Positions 1-9,044 are shown, counted from the stretch's first letter. The stretch is 64,000 bases of DNA from Candidatus Paceibacterota bacterium (GCA_035452965.1 DAOTCE010000009.1:62001-126000), one strand, 5' to 3'. Notes: generated by a model from the sequence alone, not told the origin. Made by a program: numbers and translations.

Positions 1-52
1 CGGCCTGATGCAAAAACTCCTGACCGGCGAAATCCGTGTTAAGACCAAATAG
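1..52 (+). CDS. hsdS: Type I restriction specificity subunit HsdS, C-terminal end only
   Basis: Only the last 16 codons are in the window, reading GLMQKLLTGEIRVKTK and then TAG. The phrase GLMQKLLTG followed by a basic tail is the usual end of HsdS, the subunit that gives a type I restriction-modification complex its DNA target. The next gene starts 2 bases after this stop, so the operon continues without a break. An hsdR gene lies about 5 kb downstream on the same strand, which supports the call. hsdM and most of hsdS should lie left of the window. The fragment is very short, so the identification rests on the motif plus context. Confidence 0.72.
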   Translation, partial: GLMQKLLTGEIRVKTK

Positions 53-54
53 GT

Positions 55-831
55 ATGAGCGACGACAACGTGACTCCCAAGAACTCCGACTTTCTTCGTG
101 ATGCGTTCGCGACAGAACAGGAATGCCTCGCGGCTCGGTTGAGGTCCTCGCGCCGCATCACCCACGCGGGCGACCGAGGCGAAGTCAACGAGCAGCACTT
201 CATTGATTTTCTGCGCAAGTATCTCCCGAACCGCTACACCGTTGAGAAGGCCATCGTGCTTGATAGCGACGGCAAGGTCAGTCAGTCCATTGATGTGGTG
301 GTGTTTGATCGGCAATACACGCCCGCCCTGCTGGACAACGACAAGCATCGCTATGTCCCCGCAGAGGCCGTCTATGCCGTGTTTGAGTGCAAGCCGAAGA
401 TTGACAAGGGCTACCTGGAATACGCGGCGGACAAAGCCGCGTCAGTGCGCCGGCTGAAGCGGACATCGGTCGAAATCTACACGGCCAACGGCAGACTTTC
501 CCCGAAGCCACACTTCGAGATTGTGGCGGGCATTCTCGCCATCGAAGTGGATTGGAAGGACGGTCTGGGCGAATCGTTTCGGGAGATTCACGCGAAGCTG
601 CCGAAGGAGGGCACGATTGACTGCGGGTTTGCCGCAACGGGCGCGAGTTTTGATGTTTTCGAAGCACAGGGCAAATACACGTTCGGCCCACCGGAAAACG
701 CGCTTGCCCATTTTGCATTCCGACTGCTCTCGAAACTGCAATCCCTGGCCACAGTCCCGGCAGTGGACTGGATGGCCTACGCCAACCAACTCGCAAACAA
801 GCCCGCCACCCAAGGAGTGCCCCATGTTTGA
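55..831 (+). CDS. DUF6602-type protein with a PD-(D/E)XK nuclease-like core; candidate CBASS effector
   Basis: A 258-aa soluble protein with no signal peptide or membrane segment. The first half has a conserved-looking GDRGEVNE helix near residues 40-47, then SIDVVVFD (about 77-84) and AVFECKPK (about 107-114). A D followed by E-x-K after hydrophobic strands is the PD-(D/E)XK nuclease pattern. I recall this layout as the DUF6602 family, which has no established function. The gene starts 2 bases after hsdS and its stop overlaps the start of the CD-NTase gene by 8 bases, so the two are probably translationally coupled. That position makes it the likely effector of the CBASS-like cassette, although no SAVED or other known cyclic-nucleotide sensor domain is recognisable. 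An accessory restriction nuclease is the alternative. Confidence 0.65.
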   Translation: MSDDNVTPKNSDFLRDAFATEQECLAARLRSSRRITHAGDRGEVNEQHFIDFLRKYLPNRYTVEKAIVLDSDGKVSQSIDVVVFDRQYTPALLDNDKHRYVPAEAVYAVFECKPKIDKGYLEYAADKAASVRRLKRTSVEIYTANGRLSPKPHFEIVAGILAIEVDWKDGLGESFREIHAKLPKEGTIDCGFAATGASFDVFEAQGKYTFGPPENALAHFAFRLLSKLQSLATVPAVDWMAYANQLANKPATQGVPHV

Positions 832-1933
832 TTACAACGAACAGATTCAAGCTTACGAAACCGACTGTGTGAATCTGCCGCAGGCGGTAAAGGACAAATT
901 GCGTGGCCACCGTGAAGCGAACCGCAATCGCCTCAAGCGAAATCGCCCCGAGGACATCCGCCTCAATGACGACCATTTCATTCCACAAGGTTCGATGGCC
1001 ATCAACACGACTGTGCAGGAAAAAGACAACGCCTACGACATTGACGATGGCGTGTGGTTTCACAAGGACGACTTGAAGAAGAAGGACGGCTCGGCCTACA
1101 CCGCCCGAGAAACCCAAGAGATGGTGCGCGATGCGCTCAAAGACACGAACTTCAACAAGCAGCCGGAAATTCACAACAACTGCGTCCGCGTGTTCTACGC
1201 TGAGGGCCATCACGTGGACGTGCCGTGTTACCGCAAGCTGGATGCAGACACCGACAACGAGCGGCAGGAATTGGCCGGGGCAAACGGCTTCACTCCGTCC
1301 GATCCTACCGAGATCAACCGTTGGTTTGAGGAACGCGTCGAGGCGCTGAACAAGCAGCGGGATGGAGCAGGCTCGCAATTGCGAGTGATGATTCGCCTGA
1401 TGAAACGGTTCGCCCGCAGTCGCGGCGAGGATTGGGACATGCCGAACGGGCTCAAGCTGACAATGCTGGTCGAGGAATGCGCTCCCAGCTACTACGAGCG
1501 TGACGACGAGGCGTTCTACTGGCTGCTTTCAAAGCTCAAGACCCGGCTTGCGTCCAGCCTCGAAGTCGAGAACCGGGCGCAAACCAAGACCCCGCGCGAC
1601 AAACTCACGAAATCCGCGAACGATGAAAACATGATCGAACTCCGCACCCGCGTAGGCGAGGCGCTCGACAAGCTGTTGGTGCTGCATCATCCCAACTGCA
1701 CGAAGCCGCAGGCGCGCGAGGCGTGGGATTGGGTGTTCCAAAGCGATGGCTTCTTTGAAGCCTACGACAAGGATTCGGCCAAGGCACATGCACTGTTCAG
1801 CAAGGCTGCGCTCGTGAATGCCGGCCTGGCTTCGACGAACGGTTCAGGGGTGATTGTCTCGACTTTTGTTGGGGCGGGCATGCCGAATCTGACTCACAAG
1901 TTCTATGGTGATGATTCCGACAAACAAGGCTGA
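824..1933 (+). CDS. CD-NTase (cGAS/DncV-like cyclic oligonucleotide synthase) of a CBASS system
   Basis: This 369-aa protein makes a cyclic nucleotide second messenger on phage infection, by family analogy. Seen in the sequence: the nucleotidyltransferase signature GSM at residues 56-58, then D72 and D74 in YDIDDG, and a third acidic residue D132 in HHVDVP. These match the three-Asp active site of DncV/cGAS-like enzymes. The ATG at 824 was chosen because AAGGAG lies 8 bases upstream and because residues encoded further upstream belong to the DUF6602 reading frame. The last residue before the stop is Gly (ending DKQG), the kind of C-terminus that type II CBASS E2/Cap2 enzymes conjugate. The E2 gene overlaps its 3' end by 29 bases. 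The exact nucleotide product cannot be told from sequence. Confidence 0.9.
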   Translation: MFDYNEQIQAYETDCVNLPQAVKDKLRGHREANRNRLKRNRPEDIRLNDDHFIPQGSMAINTTVQEKDNAYDIDDGVWFHKDDLKKKDGSAYTARETQEMVRDALKDTNFNKQPEIHNNCVRVFYAEGHHVDVPCYRKLDADTDNERQELAGANGFTPSDPTEINRWFEERVEALNKQRDGAGSQLRVMIRLMKRFARSRGEDWDMPNGLKLTMLVEECAPSYYERDDEAFYWLLSKLKTRLASSLEVENRAQTKTPRDKLTKSANDENMIELRTRVGEALDKLLVLHHPNCTKPQAREAWDWVFQSDGFFEAYDKDSAKAHALFSKAALVNAGLASTNGSGVIVSTFVGAGMPNLTHKFYGDDSDKQG

Positions 1934-2363
1934 CAAGTATCGCAAGGTCGTCAGCGAACAAGCGCTGCTTCGGGAGAAGTTCCCGTTTTTGAACTCCCGC
2001 ATCAGTGGGCTGAAACTGACATGCCGGGGACGCATCCAGCCGACGGAGCAGAGCCCAAGCTATCGCGTCGAAATCCACTACGCTCCTTGGAACTCGCCAG
2101 AGGTCCGCGTCATCGAGCCGAGGATTGAATACACCAAGGGCGCACACATGTATCACAACGACACGCTCTGCCTTTTCGACTGGCGCGAACAGCCGTGGCA
2201 GAAGCATTGGCATCTGCACCAAACCATCATCCCGTGGACAGCGGAGTGGCTTGTGTTCTACGAGTTATTCCTGCTTACCGGCAAGTGGCTCGGGCAATCA
2301 GCCGTTCACGGCCAGCCCAAACCCGAAGACCTTGCTCCGACCGAGGACCATAGCCGGAACTGA
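1905..2363 (+). CDS. E2-like protein of a short type II CBASS system
   Basis: A 152-aa protein. Around residues 81-93 it reads HMYHNDTLCLFDW, with Cys89 in the position of the E2 catalytic cysteine. This is followed by TIIPWTAEWLVFYELF and TGKWLG, the C-terminal pattern of CBASS E2 proteins. In short type II systems an E2 without a separate E1 or JAB protein attaches the C-terminal glycine of the CD-NTase to target molecules and primes the synthase. No E1-like or JAB-peptidase gene is present here, which fits the short class. The reading frame overlaps the CD-NTase by 29 bases; a start at 1911 (third codon) is also possible. The gene is followed after 32 bases by the PHP-ATPase gene. Confidence 0.82.
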   Translation: MVMIPTNKADKYRKVVSEQALLREKFPFLNSRISGLKLTCRGRIQPTEQSPSYRVEIHYAPWNSPEVRVIEPRIEYTKGAHMYHNDTLCLFDWREQPWQKHWHLHQTIIPWTAEWLVFYELFLLTGKWLGQSAVHGQPKPEDLAPTEDHSRN

Positions 2364-2395
2364 GCGAGAAGATTCATATCGTCCTAAAAGCACTC

Positions 2396-5095
2396 ATGAA
2401 CACAAATCCTCCGGAGAACTTTTTCCCGCACGGCAACCGCTGGGTTCGCGCAGACTTTCATCTGCACACGTGCCAGGACAAGGAGTTCGACTACAAAGGC
2501 GAACCGAGCGCGTTTACTGGCGAGTTCGTTGATCGGTTGGAGCACGAGGGTGTTGGAGTTGGAGTCATCACCAACCACAACAAGTTCGATTTCGAGGAAT
2601 TCAAGTCCCTCCGCAAGGCCGCGAAGAAGCGCGGCATCTTCCTTCTGCCGGGGGTTGAACTCTCGGTGAACGACGGTGCGAACGGCATCCACGCCTTGAT
2701 TGTCTTTGAACGCAACGCCTGGGCGAAAGAGAAAGATTGGATCAATCCTTTCCTTGAGAGCGCCTTTCACGGAACAGACGTAACAGATCGCGGTAACGAA
2801 AACGCCCGCTGCGGCTGGAGTCTGACGACATTGCTTGAGGAGCTACACAAGGCGCGCGAAAAGCATGCCCGCGACAGCTTCGTCATCCTTGCTCATGTCG
2901 AAGACCGTTGTGGTTTCTTCAACGAACTCGACGGTGGCCGTGTAGGCGAATTCGGAAAGCAGGCGCTCTTCCGAGAGAACGTGCTCGGATTTCAAAAGGT
3001 TCGCACACGCGACAAGGAAAAGGACTGGAAGCAGTGGCTTGGCGAACCGCTGCCGCCTTCCGTTGAAGGTTCTGACCCAAAGGACTTGGCAAAGGTGGGG
3101 CAGGCGCACAAGACCGGCGGTCAGGAGCAGCGGTGCTTTCTGCAGATTGGGGCACACACGTTTGAAGCGGTTAAACTTGCGTTGCTAAACCATCGCCACC
3201 GGGTTTCCGCTGCGCCACAGGAAGTCACGCATCCGCACGTGCTTTCCATTGAGGTCGAAGGAAGCGGAACGGATGGAGTCCGCTTTCAGTGGGCGCTAAA
3301 CAGCGGGCTTAACAACCTCATCGGCATTCGTGGTAGCGGCAAGTCCACGGTCTTGGAACTCCTGCGATACGGACTCGGAGTTGAGTTGCGCGGACGCTGG
3401 ACTACAAATCCGCCGGACGAAACCTACAAGACGGCGCTGGTTAAAGAACACGTTGGCAGCGGTGGGAAAATCACCATGCGATTGCGCGGACCGGGCGGCA
3501 AAGAATACGAGGTAAAACGGATTTGTGGGGAAGTGCCCAAGGTTTTCCAGAATGGGCAATTAACTCAGAACCTCCGCCCCAATGGAGGGCTGCTGAAGGT
3601 TCTCTATTTCGGCCAAAAGGACTTGAGCGAATTGGGCAAGGAGGACCGTAACACCGATTTGATTGAGAAATTCTACTCGGACGAACTCCGGGAGGTCCGG
3701 GAGAAAACAGAGCCAAAGGTGCAGGCTGTGCGCGATGTGGTTCTGAAACTCGGTCGGCAAGAAACGAGTGTCGGTAAGAAAGATGAACTGCTCGAAAAGA
3801 AGGCGAAGGTCGAGGAAAGCCTCAAAGTGTTCCAAGAGCACAAGGTTGCCGACAAGCTGGCGAAGCAGGTCGCCTTCAACACGGACATCGCCGCGTTGCA
3901 GGAGACAGCCGACTGGCTTGAAGAACTGGCCAACGCGGCAGAAGACCTTCAATCAGAACACGCCGAAAGCCTCAAAACTCTGATGGGGATGAGTTCCAAA
4001 GAGAACCCCGAGGAGATTCAGGCGGCGAAGACGGCTTTGAAGCCTGCCAACGATTTCCTAGCGGACCTCGTTTCCAGCGTCTCTAGCCTGCGCGCCGCCA
4101 AGCAGACGGTCGAGGAAATCAAATCAAAAGTTGAGAAGAAGCGCGAAGGTCTGGACGAGGAGTTTGCGGCAGTGCGTCGGCAGATTCAGTTGCCCGAAGT
4201 CAATCCCGACACTTACGTCGAGTTGGAAAAACAACTGCGTGAAACCAAACAGTCGCTGGAAGACTTGTCGCGTGACGAAGCCAAGCGAAGGCAGACAGCG
4301 AAGGAACTGGAAACGGCCCTGACCGAGCTGCGAGAGGCATGGCACGAGGAGTTTAAGCGCCTTGACGAATCCATTCGCGCTCTGAACGAACGCAAACTGC
4401 CCATTGCCCTTGAACTTCAGTATCGCGGCAACAAGGTGATCTTTGAGAACTTCCTGAAGGAGTTCTTCAAAGGCACAGGCGTTCAAGGTGCGACCATTGA
4501 GCGGTTGGCAAAGGAGTTTGTTGACGGGATTGACATCTACCAAGAACTCCAGAAAGGCGGGGATCGGTGGAAAGACGTGGTAAAGGTCGCGTCCACTCAG
4601 CAGAAGCTGGAGGGGTATATCCGACAGAAGCTCGCCGAGTTCCTTACGCTTCGAGTGCCCGACCGGTTGGAACTCAGTCTCCACGGAAAGCAATTGGCTC
4701 GTCACAGCCTTGGGCAACGCACGTCAGCACTTGTCCTCTTCCTCCTCGAACGCGGCGACTACGACCTTCTGTTGATTGACCAACCCGAGGACGATCTGGA
4801 CAACCAGATCATCTATCAGGATGTCATTCGGCGGTTACTGGAGTTGAAGACCAAGCACCAGTTCGTGTTTGCGACGCACAACGCGAATATCCCGGTTCTT
4901 GGCGAATCGGAAATGGTCGCTTCGTGTTCCTTTGAGGAAGCGGGGCTGACATTGAGCACCGGTTCGACCGACCACCCGACAATTCAACGAGACATCATCT
5001 CTGTGATGGAAGGCGGCAAGGACGCTTTTGCGCTCCGCAATCGCATCTACGAGCAGTGGAAGGGTGGGGCGGTGGAAGCCGAAAGGGAGAATTGA
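2396..5095 (+). CDS. PHP-domain and SMC-like ATPase fusion (TrlF-like)
   Basis: An 899-aa protein with two parts. The N-terminus is a PHP metal-dependent phosphoesterase: H22-L-H24 in FHLHTC, NH at 60-61, E88 in GVELSV and H99. After about residue 300 comes an ABC/SMC-type ATPase with Walker A GIRGSGKST (about 310-318), a long charged coiled-coil region (about 440-690), and Walker B LLLIDQPEDDLD with D795 followed by a FATHN H-loop. This order is that of TrlF-type ATPases, which occur in defence neighbourhoods. The stop codon is directly followed by the hsdR start at 5096, so it is in the same operon as the CBASS-like genes and the restriction system. Nuclease action on DNA or RNA coupled to ATP hydrolysis is an inference. 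Confidence 0.82.
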   Translation: MNTNPPENFFPHGNRWVRADFHLHTCQDKEFDYKGEPSAFTGEFVDRLEHEGVGVGVITNHNKFDFEEFKSLRKAAKKRGIFLLPGVELSVNDGANGIHALIVFERNAWAKEKDWINPFLESAFHGTDVTDRGNENARCGWSLTTLLEELHKAREKHARDSFVILAHVEDRCGFFNELDGGRVGEFGKQALFRENVLGFQKVRTRDKEKDWKQWLGEPLPPSVEGSDPKDLAKVGQAHKTGGQEQRCFLQIGAHTFEAVKLALLNHRHRVSAAPQEVTHPHVLSIEVEGSGTDGVRFQWALNSGLNNLIGIRGSGKSTVLELLRYGLGVELRGRWTTNPPDETYKTALVKEHVGSGGKITMRLRGPGGKEYEVKRICGEVPKVFQNGQLTQNLRPNGGLLKVLYFGQKDLSELGKEDRNTDLIEKFYSDELREVREKTEPKVQAVRDVVLKLGRQETSVGKKDELLEKKAKVEESLKVFQEHKVADKLAKQVAFNTDIAALQETADWLEELANAAEDLQSEHAESLKTLMGMSSKENPEEIQAAKTALKPANDFLADLVSSVSSLRAAKQTVEEIKSKVEKKREGLDEEFAAVRRQIQLPEVNPDTYVELEKQLRETKQSLEDLSRDEAKRRQTAKELETALTELREAWHEEFKRLDESIRALNERKLPIALELQYRGNKVIFENFLKEFFKGTGVQGATIERLAKEFVDGIDIYQELQKGGDRWKDVVKVASTQQKLEGYIRQKLAEFLTLRVPDRLELSLHGKQLARHSLGQRTSALVLFLLERGDYDLLLIDQPEDDLDNQIIYQDVIRRLLELKTKHQFVFATHNANIPVLGESEMVASCSFEEAGLTLSTGSTDHPTIQRDIISVMEGGKDAFALRNRIYEQWKGGAVEAEREN

Positions 5096-8000
5096 ATGCC
5101 CAACGAACCCACCACTCCCGACACGCGCGAGAAACTGGCGTCACAGATTCCAGCGGTGGAATTGCTGATGAAGCTGGGCTTCCGCTACCTGCCGCCAACC
5201 GAGGCGCTTCAATTGCGCGGCGGGCGCAAATCCGAGGTGCTGCTGACCCCCATCCTGCGCGAACAGCTTGCCAGGATGAACCGCGTCCGCTGGCGTGGGC
5301 GGGAGCAACCTTTTTCCGCCGAGGCGGTCGAGTCAGCCATCGCCACTTTGCGGGATCTGCCGGACGAAGGGCTGATTCAGACGAGCGAGAAGGTTTACGA
5401 CCTGCTTTCCTTGGGGAAGAGCTTCCCGCAAACGGTCGAGGGTGACACGCGCAGTTTCACGCTCCGCTACGTGGATTGGGAACGCTGGGGCGAGAATGTG
5501 TTTCACGTCACCGAGGAGTTTGCGGTGGAGCGGACCGGTTCGCGCGAAACCTACCGTGTGGATGTCGTTTTGTTTGTGAACGGCATCCCGTTCGCGGTGA
5601 TTGAGTGCAAGCCACGCGGAAAGAAATGGCTGGATCAAGGCATCTCCCAACATCTGCGGAATCAAAAGAACGACGGGATTCCCCGGCTCTACTGGTTCGC
5701 CCAACTTGTCCTCGCGTTGAATGGCGAGAGCGCCCGTTACGCCACCGCCCGAACGCCAGCGGAGTTCTGGTCGGCATGGCAGGAGTCCGTCGCCGACGGC
5801 GATGTTCAGACGGTGCTCAACACGGCGCTGCCCGTGGATGAATTGGTCAAGTTGTTCTGGCGGCGCGATGGCCCAAACGAGTTGCACGAGCGGGGCGTGA
5901 CCGCGCAAGACCGCACGGTTTTCGGCCTGTGTCGCCCAGAGCGGCTGCTGGAGCTGGCGCGCATCTTTGTTGTTTACGACGGCGGGCAGAAGAAGATCGC
6001 GAGGCATCAACAATACGCGGCGGTGAAAGCTGCGCTGGCACGTGTGCAAGAGCACGAGCCGGACGGAAGCCGCCGCGGTGGACTGGTCTGGCACACCCAG
6101 GGTAGTGGCAAATCGCTGACGATGGTCATGCTGGCCAAGGCATTGGCGCTTTCGCCCGCCATTCGCAATCCAAGGCTGATTCTGGTCACCGACCGTGTGG
6201 AGTTGGACCGCCAGATTTGCGACACGTTCCGGTATTGCGGCTACGAACCGTTGCGCGCCCGTGATGGCAAGGAGTTGCGTGAACTTATTGAAGCGAAGAA
6301 GGCGGCCGTTATCACGACGATCATCAACAAGTTCGAACGCGCAGTGAAAGGCGCTTCTCACCTGGACGAGGACGAGAATCTGTTCGTGCTGGTGGATGAG
6401 GGACACCGGACGAACTTTGGCTCGTTTCACGCATTGATGAGGAAGGCGCTTCCACACGCGTGCTTCATTGGCTTCACGGGCACGCCCGTCGTTCAGGACG
6501 AAAAGCGGAACAACCTGCGGGTGTTTGGCGATTTCATCCACACCTACACGCTCGACCACGCTGTTCGCGACGAAGCGGTTGTGCCACTGCTCTACGAGGG
6601 GCGTCACGTCGAGCAGGACGTGGACCAGACGCAGCTTGACCTTTGGTTCGAGCGCATGATGCGAGGCAAGACGGAGCAGCAGAAAGCCGACTTCAAACGC
6701 AAGTTCGCCACGGCGGACCATCTGAACCGGGCGGACAAGCGGTTACTCATGGTCGCCTACGATCTGTGCGAGCATTTCACCAGCACCTTTGCCGGCACGG
6801 GAGCGAAAGGGCAACTTGTTGCCCCGCGCAAGGACGTGGCGCTGCGTTACAAGGAGATCATCGAGGAAATCGGACGCACCGACCCCAGCGTGCGAGTGTC
6901 GGTCGAGGTTCTGATTTCCGCGCCCGATGACCGCGACGATTACGAGGAGTGTGCCGAGAGTGAATTGCCGCGCGTGCAGGCATTCTGGCGCGAGATGATG
7001 TCGCGGTTTGGCACGGAGGAACGCTACAACGAAAGCCTCACCAGTCGTTTTAAGGGCGACGGCGATCCGCAAGTCATCATCGTGGTCAGCAAGCTCCTGA
7101 CGGGCTTCGACGCTCCCGTCAATACCGTCCTCTATATAGACAAAAAGCTGACCGACCACACGCTCTTGCAGGCGATTGCCCGCGTGAATCGCAAGAACGA
7201 GGGGAAGGACTTCGGCTACATCATTGATTACTACGGCATCCTGGGTGATTTGAACGAGGCGCTGACGCACTACGAGGCCCTCGCCCAATTCGACCCCGTT
7301 GACCTTGCCGCCACATTGACCCCGTTGGCGGATGAAGTCGGCAAGCTGCCCGACACCTACTCGGATTTGTGGGAGTTGTTCCGCACCGTGAAAAACAAGC
7401 GGGATGACGAGCAGTTCGCCGCCTGCCTCAAGGATCAGGAGCAACGGGACGAGTTCTATGCCCGCTTGAGCAGGTTCGCGCGCACGTTCCAAGTTGCCAT
7501 GTCGTCCGCCGGTTTTCTCGCAGACACTCCAAACGCGAAGGTGAACCAGTATCGCCGCGACCTGAAATACTTCCTCAATCTGCGGTCACGGATGAAGCAG
7601 CGTTACAGCGAGGAAGTCGATTACAGCGAATACGAGAAACGCATCCAGACCCTGATTGACCGGCATGTTGGCGCAACCGAGGTCACGAGGATTACGCCGC
7701 TGGTCAACATATTCGACAAGGAACGATTCGACGCCGAAGTGGAGAAGCTGGAAGGTTCGGCGTCGCGCGCCGACACCATCGCAAGTCGCACGGCAAGAAC
7801 GATTCGTGAGAAGTGGGAGGAAGACCCTGCATTCTACGAACGTTTTTCCAGGATTCTGCAACGCCTGATCGAGGACTTTCGCAATAAGCGCATTTCGGAT
7901 GCGCAATACCTGGCGAGTGTGACCGAGGTAATGCAGAAGGTTCGCGACCAAGGCACGAGCGAATTACCGGAGGCGCTAAAGCACCGGCCCGCTGCCAGAG

Positions 8001-8305
8001 CCTTCTACGGGATCATCCGGCGAGCCTTGGCCAAGCTGGAATCCATGCTCCCGGCCGATGCTGAAGCACATAGCGTCGAATTGGGCTTGGCCATTGACGA
8101 AGTGGTTGCGGAACACACGCGGATAGTGAACTGGACCGCCAATCCGGATGTCCGAAATCACATGCTCAATGCGGCGGAGGATTGCCTACTAGACGTGGCC
8201 CGGCGGAAGGGCTTTGCACTGCCGCTCTCGGCTCTCGATGAAATCGGCAAGGAATTGCTGCCCGTCGCAGAAGCGCATTATCACGACACGAACCGACGCC
8301 AATGA
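5096..8305 (+). CDS. hsdR: Type I restriction enzyme motor/nuclease subunit HsdR
   Basis: At 1069 aa this is normal length for HsdR, which translocates and cuts unmethylated DNA in a complex with HsdM and HsdS. The N-terminal endonuclease shows D156 in YRVDVVLF and E170-C-K172 in FAVIECKP. The SF2 helicase part has Walker A HTQGSGKS near residue 333, a DEGH box near 432, GFTGTP, and later motifs QVIIVVSKLLTGFDAP and QAIARVNR. A helical C-terminal domain follows. The ATG touches the stop of the PHP-ATPase gene and the last 4 bases overlap the YgjP-like gene. The hsdS end lies at position 52, so hsdS and hsdR are separated by four non-RM genes. Confidence 0.96.
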   Translation: MPNEPTTPDTREKLASQIPAVELLMKLGFRYLPPTEALQLRGGRKSEVLLTPILREQLARMNRVRWRGREQPFSAEAVESAIATLRDLPDEGLIQTSEKVYDLLSLGKSFPQTVEGDTRSFTLRYVDWERWGENVFHVTEEFAVERTGSRETYRVDVVLFVNGIPFAVIECKPRGKKWLDQGISQHLRNQKNDGIPRLYWFAQLVLALNGESARYATARTPAEFWSAWQESVADGDVQTVLNTALPVDELVKLFWRRDGPNELHERGVTAQDRTVFGLCRPERLLELARIFVVYDGGQKKIARHQQYAAVKAALARVQEHEPDGSRRGGLVWHTQGSGKSLTMVMLAKALALSPAIRNPRLILVTDRVELDRQICDTFRYCGYEPLRARDGKELRELIEAKKAAVITTIINKFERAVKGASHLDEDENLFVLVDEGHRTNFGSFHALMRKALPHACFIGFTGTPVVQDEKRNNLRVFGDFIHTYTLDHAVRDEAVVPLLYEGRHVEQDVDQTQLDLWFERMMRGKTEQQKADFKRKFATADHLNRADKRLLMVAYDLCEHFTSTFAGTGAKGQLVAPRKDVALRYKEIIEEIGRTDPSVRVSVEVLISAPDDRDDYEECAESELPRVQAFWREMMSRFGTEERYNESLTSRFKGDGDPQVIIVVSKLLTGFDAPVNTVLYIDKKLTDHTLLQAIARVNRKNEGKDFGYIIDYYGILGDLNEALTHYEALAQFDPVDLAATLTPLADEVGKLPDTYSDLWELFRTVKNKRDDEQFAACLKDQEQRDEFYARLSRFARTFQVAMSSAGFLADTPNAKVNQYRRDLKYFLNLRSRMKQRYSEEVDYSEYEKRIQTLIDRHVGATEVTRITPLVNIFDKERFDAEVEKLEGSASRADTIASRTARTIREKWEEDPAFYERFSRILQRLIEDFRNKRISDAQYLASVTEVMQKVRDQGTSELPEALKHRPAARAFYGIIRRALAKLESMLPADAEAHSVELGLAIDEVVAEHTRIVNWTANPDVRNHMLNAAEDCLLDVARRKGFALPLSALDEIGKELLPVAEAHYHDTNRRQ

Positions 8306-9009
8306 TTTGCGAAGCACAATACGGAAGCCGCAAGATTCCTTTCAGGCTGGAACGCCGCAAGGTCAAGAGCCTGACCATCAGCGTTCATCCGGCGGGTCTA
8401 GTGGAGGTCGTTGCGCCGCTGGATGCGGATGCGGATGAAATCCGGCGACGGGTTGGTCGCAGAGGGCGGTGGGTTCTGAAACAGCAGCGGGACTTTGCCC
8501 GAATGCTTGGATTGCCCGAAGGCCGAAACCACCGAAGCGGTGAATCCATCCGCTATCTCGGTCGCCAGTATCGCCTGCGGATTCGGCAAGGGGAGAAAGA
8601 TGCCGTCCGGCTATCACGCGGCTGTTTGGAGGTCGTTACCAGCCCCGCAGCCCGCACCGACAAACCGACACGCCTGCTTGCCGCGTGGTTGGCAGCTCGG
8701 GCCAGCCAGAAGCTCGCGGAGCGATTCCAGCGATGTGCCAAACACGTTGAGAGCTTCGGAATCAAGAGTGGCCCATTCTCACTTCGTCGGATGCCGCGTC
8801 GCTGGGGAAGTTGCGGCGCGCATGGCCGAGTGTTGTTGAATCCCGCTCTCGTGGCCGCCTCGGTGGACTGCATTGATTACGTGATCATCCACGAACTGTG
8901 CCACCTTCGTTGCCATCATCACCGCCCGGAGTTTTACAGGTTGCTGTCGCGTATCCTGCCGGACTGGAAGCGCCGAAAGGCGAAGCTGGAAAGGACCGGC
9001 CCGATGTAG
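8302..9009 (+). CDS. YgjP/SprT-like zinc metallopeptidase (M48-type HExxH protein)
   Basis: A 235-aa protein with the zinc motif VIIHELCHLRCHHH near residue 195, followed by a further acidic/histidine region (PEFYRLLSRILPDWKRRK). This is the YgjP-like family (COG1451), often found directly downstream of hsdR. Its N-terminus (RRKVKSLTISVHPAGLVEVVAP) and the central MPRRWGSCG segment also fit the family. It overlaps hsdR by 4 bases (ATGA), suggesting coupled translation. Its cellular role in restriction operons is unknown; a maturation or turnover function for the restriction complex is only a guess. Confidence 0.85.
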   Translation: MICEAQYGSRKIPFRLERRKVKSLTISVHPAGLVEVVAPLDADADEIRRRVGRRGRWVLKQQRDFARMLGLPEGRNHRSGESIRYLGRQYRLRIRQGEKDAVRLSRGCLEVVTSPAARTDKPTRLLAAWLAARASQKLAERFQRCAKHVESFGIKSGPFSLRRMPRRWGSCGAHGRVLLNPALVAASVDCIDYVIIHELCHLRCHHHRPEFYRLLSRILPDWKRRKAKLERTGPM

Positions 9010-9044
9010 GCCGCCAGCGCGACAGGCCGAATGCCGATTGGATC

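Noticed and set aside
278..1378. Long open frame on the minus strand opposite the DUF6602 and CD-NTase genes
   Set aside because: High-GC DNA leaves the opposite strand open by chance. It has no family motifs, and the plus-strand genes show clear catalytic residues.
5333..6721. 462-codon open frame on the minus strand
   Set aside because: Lies wholly inside hsdR, with no protein-like motifs.
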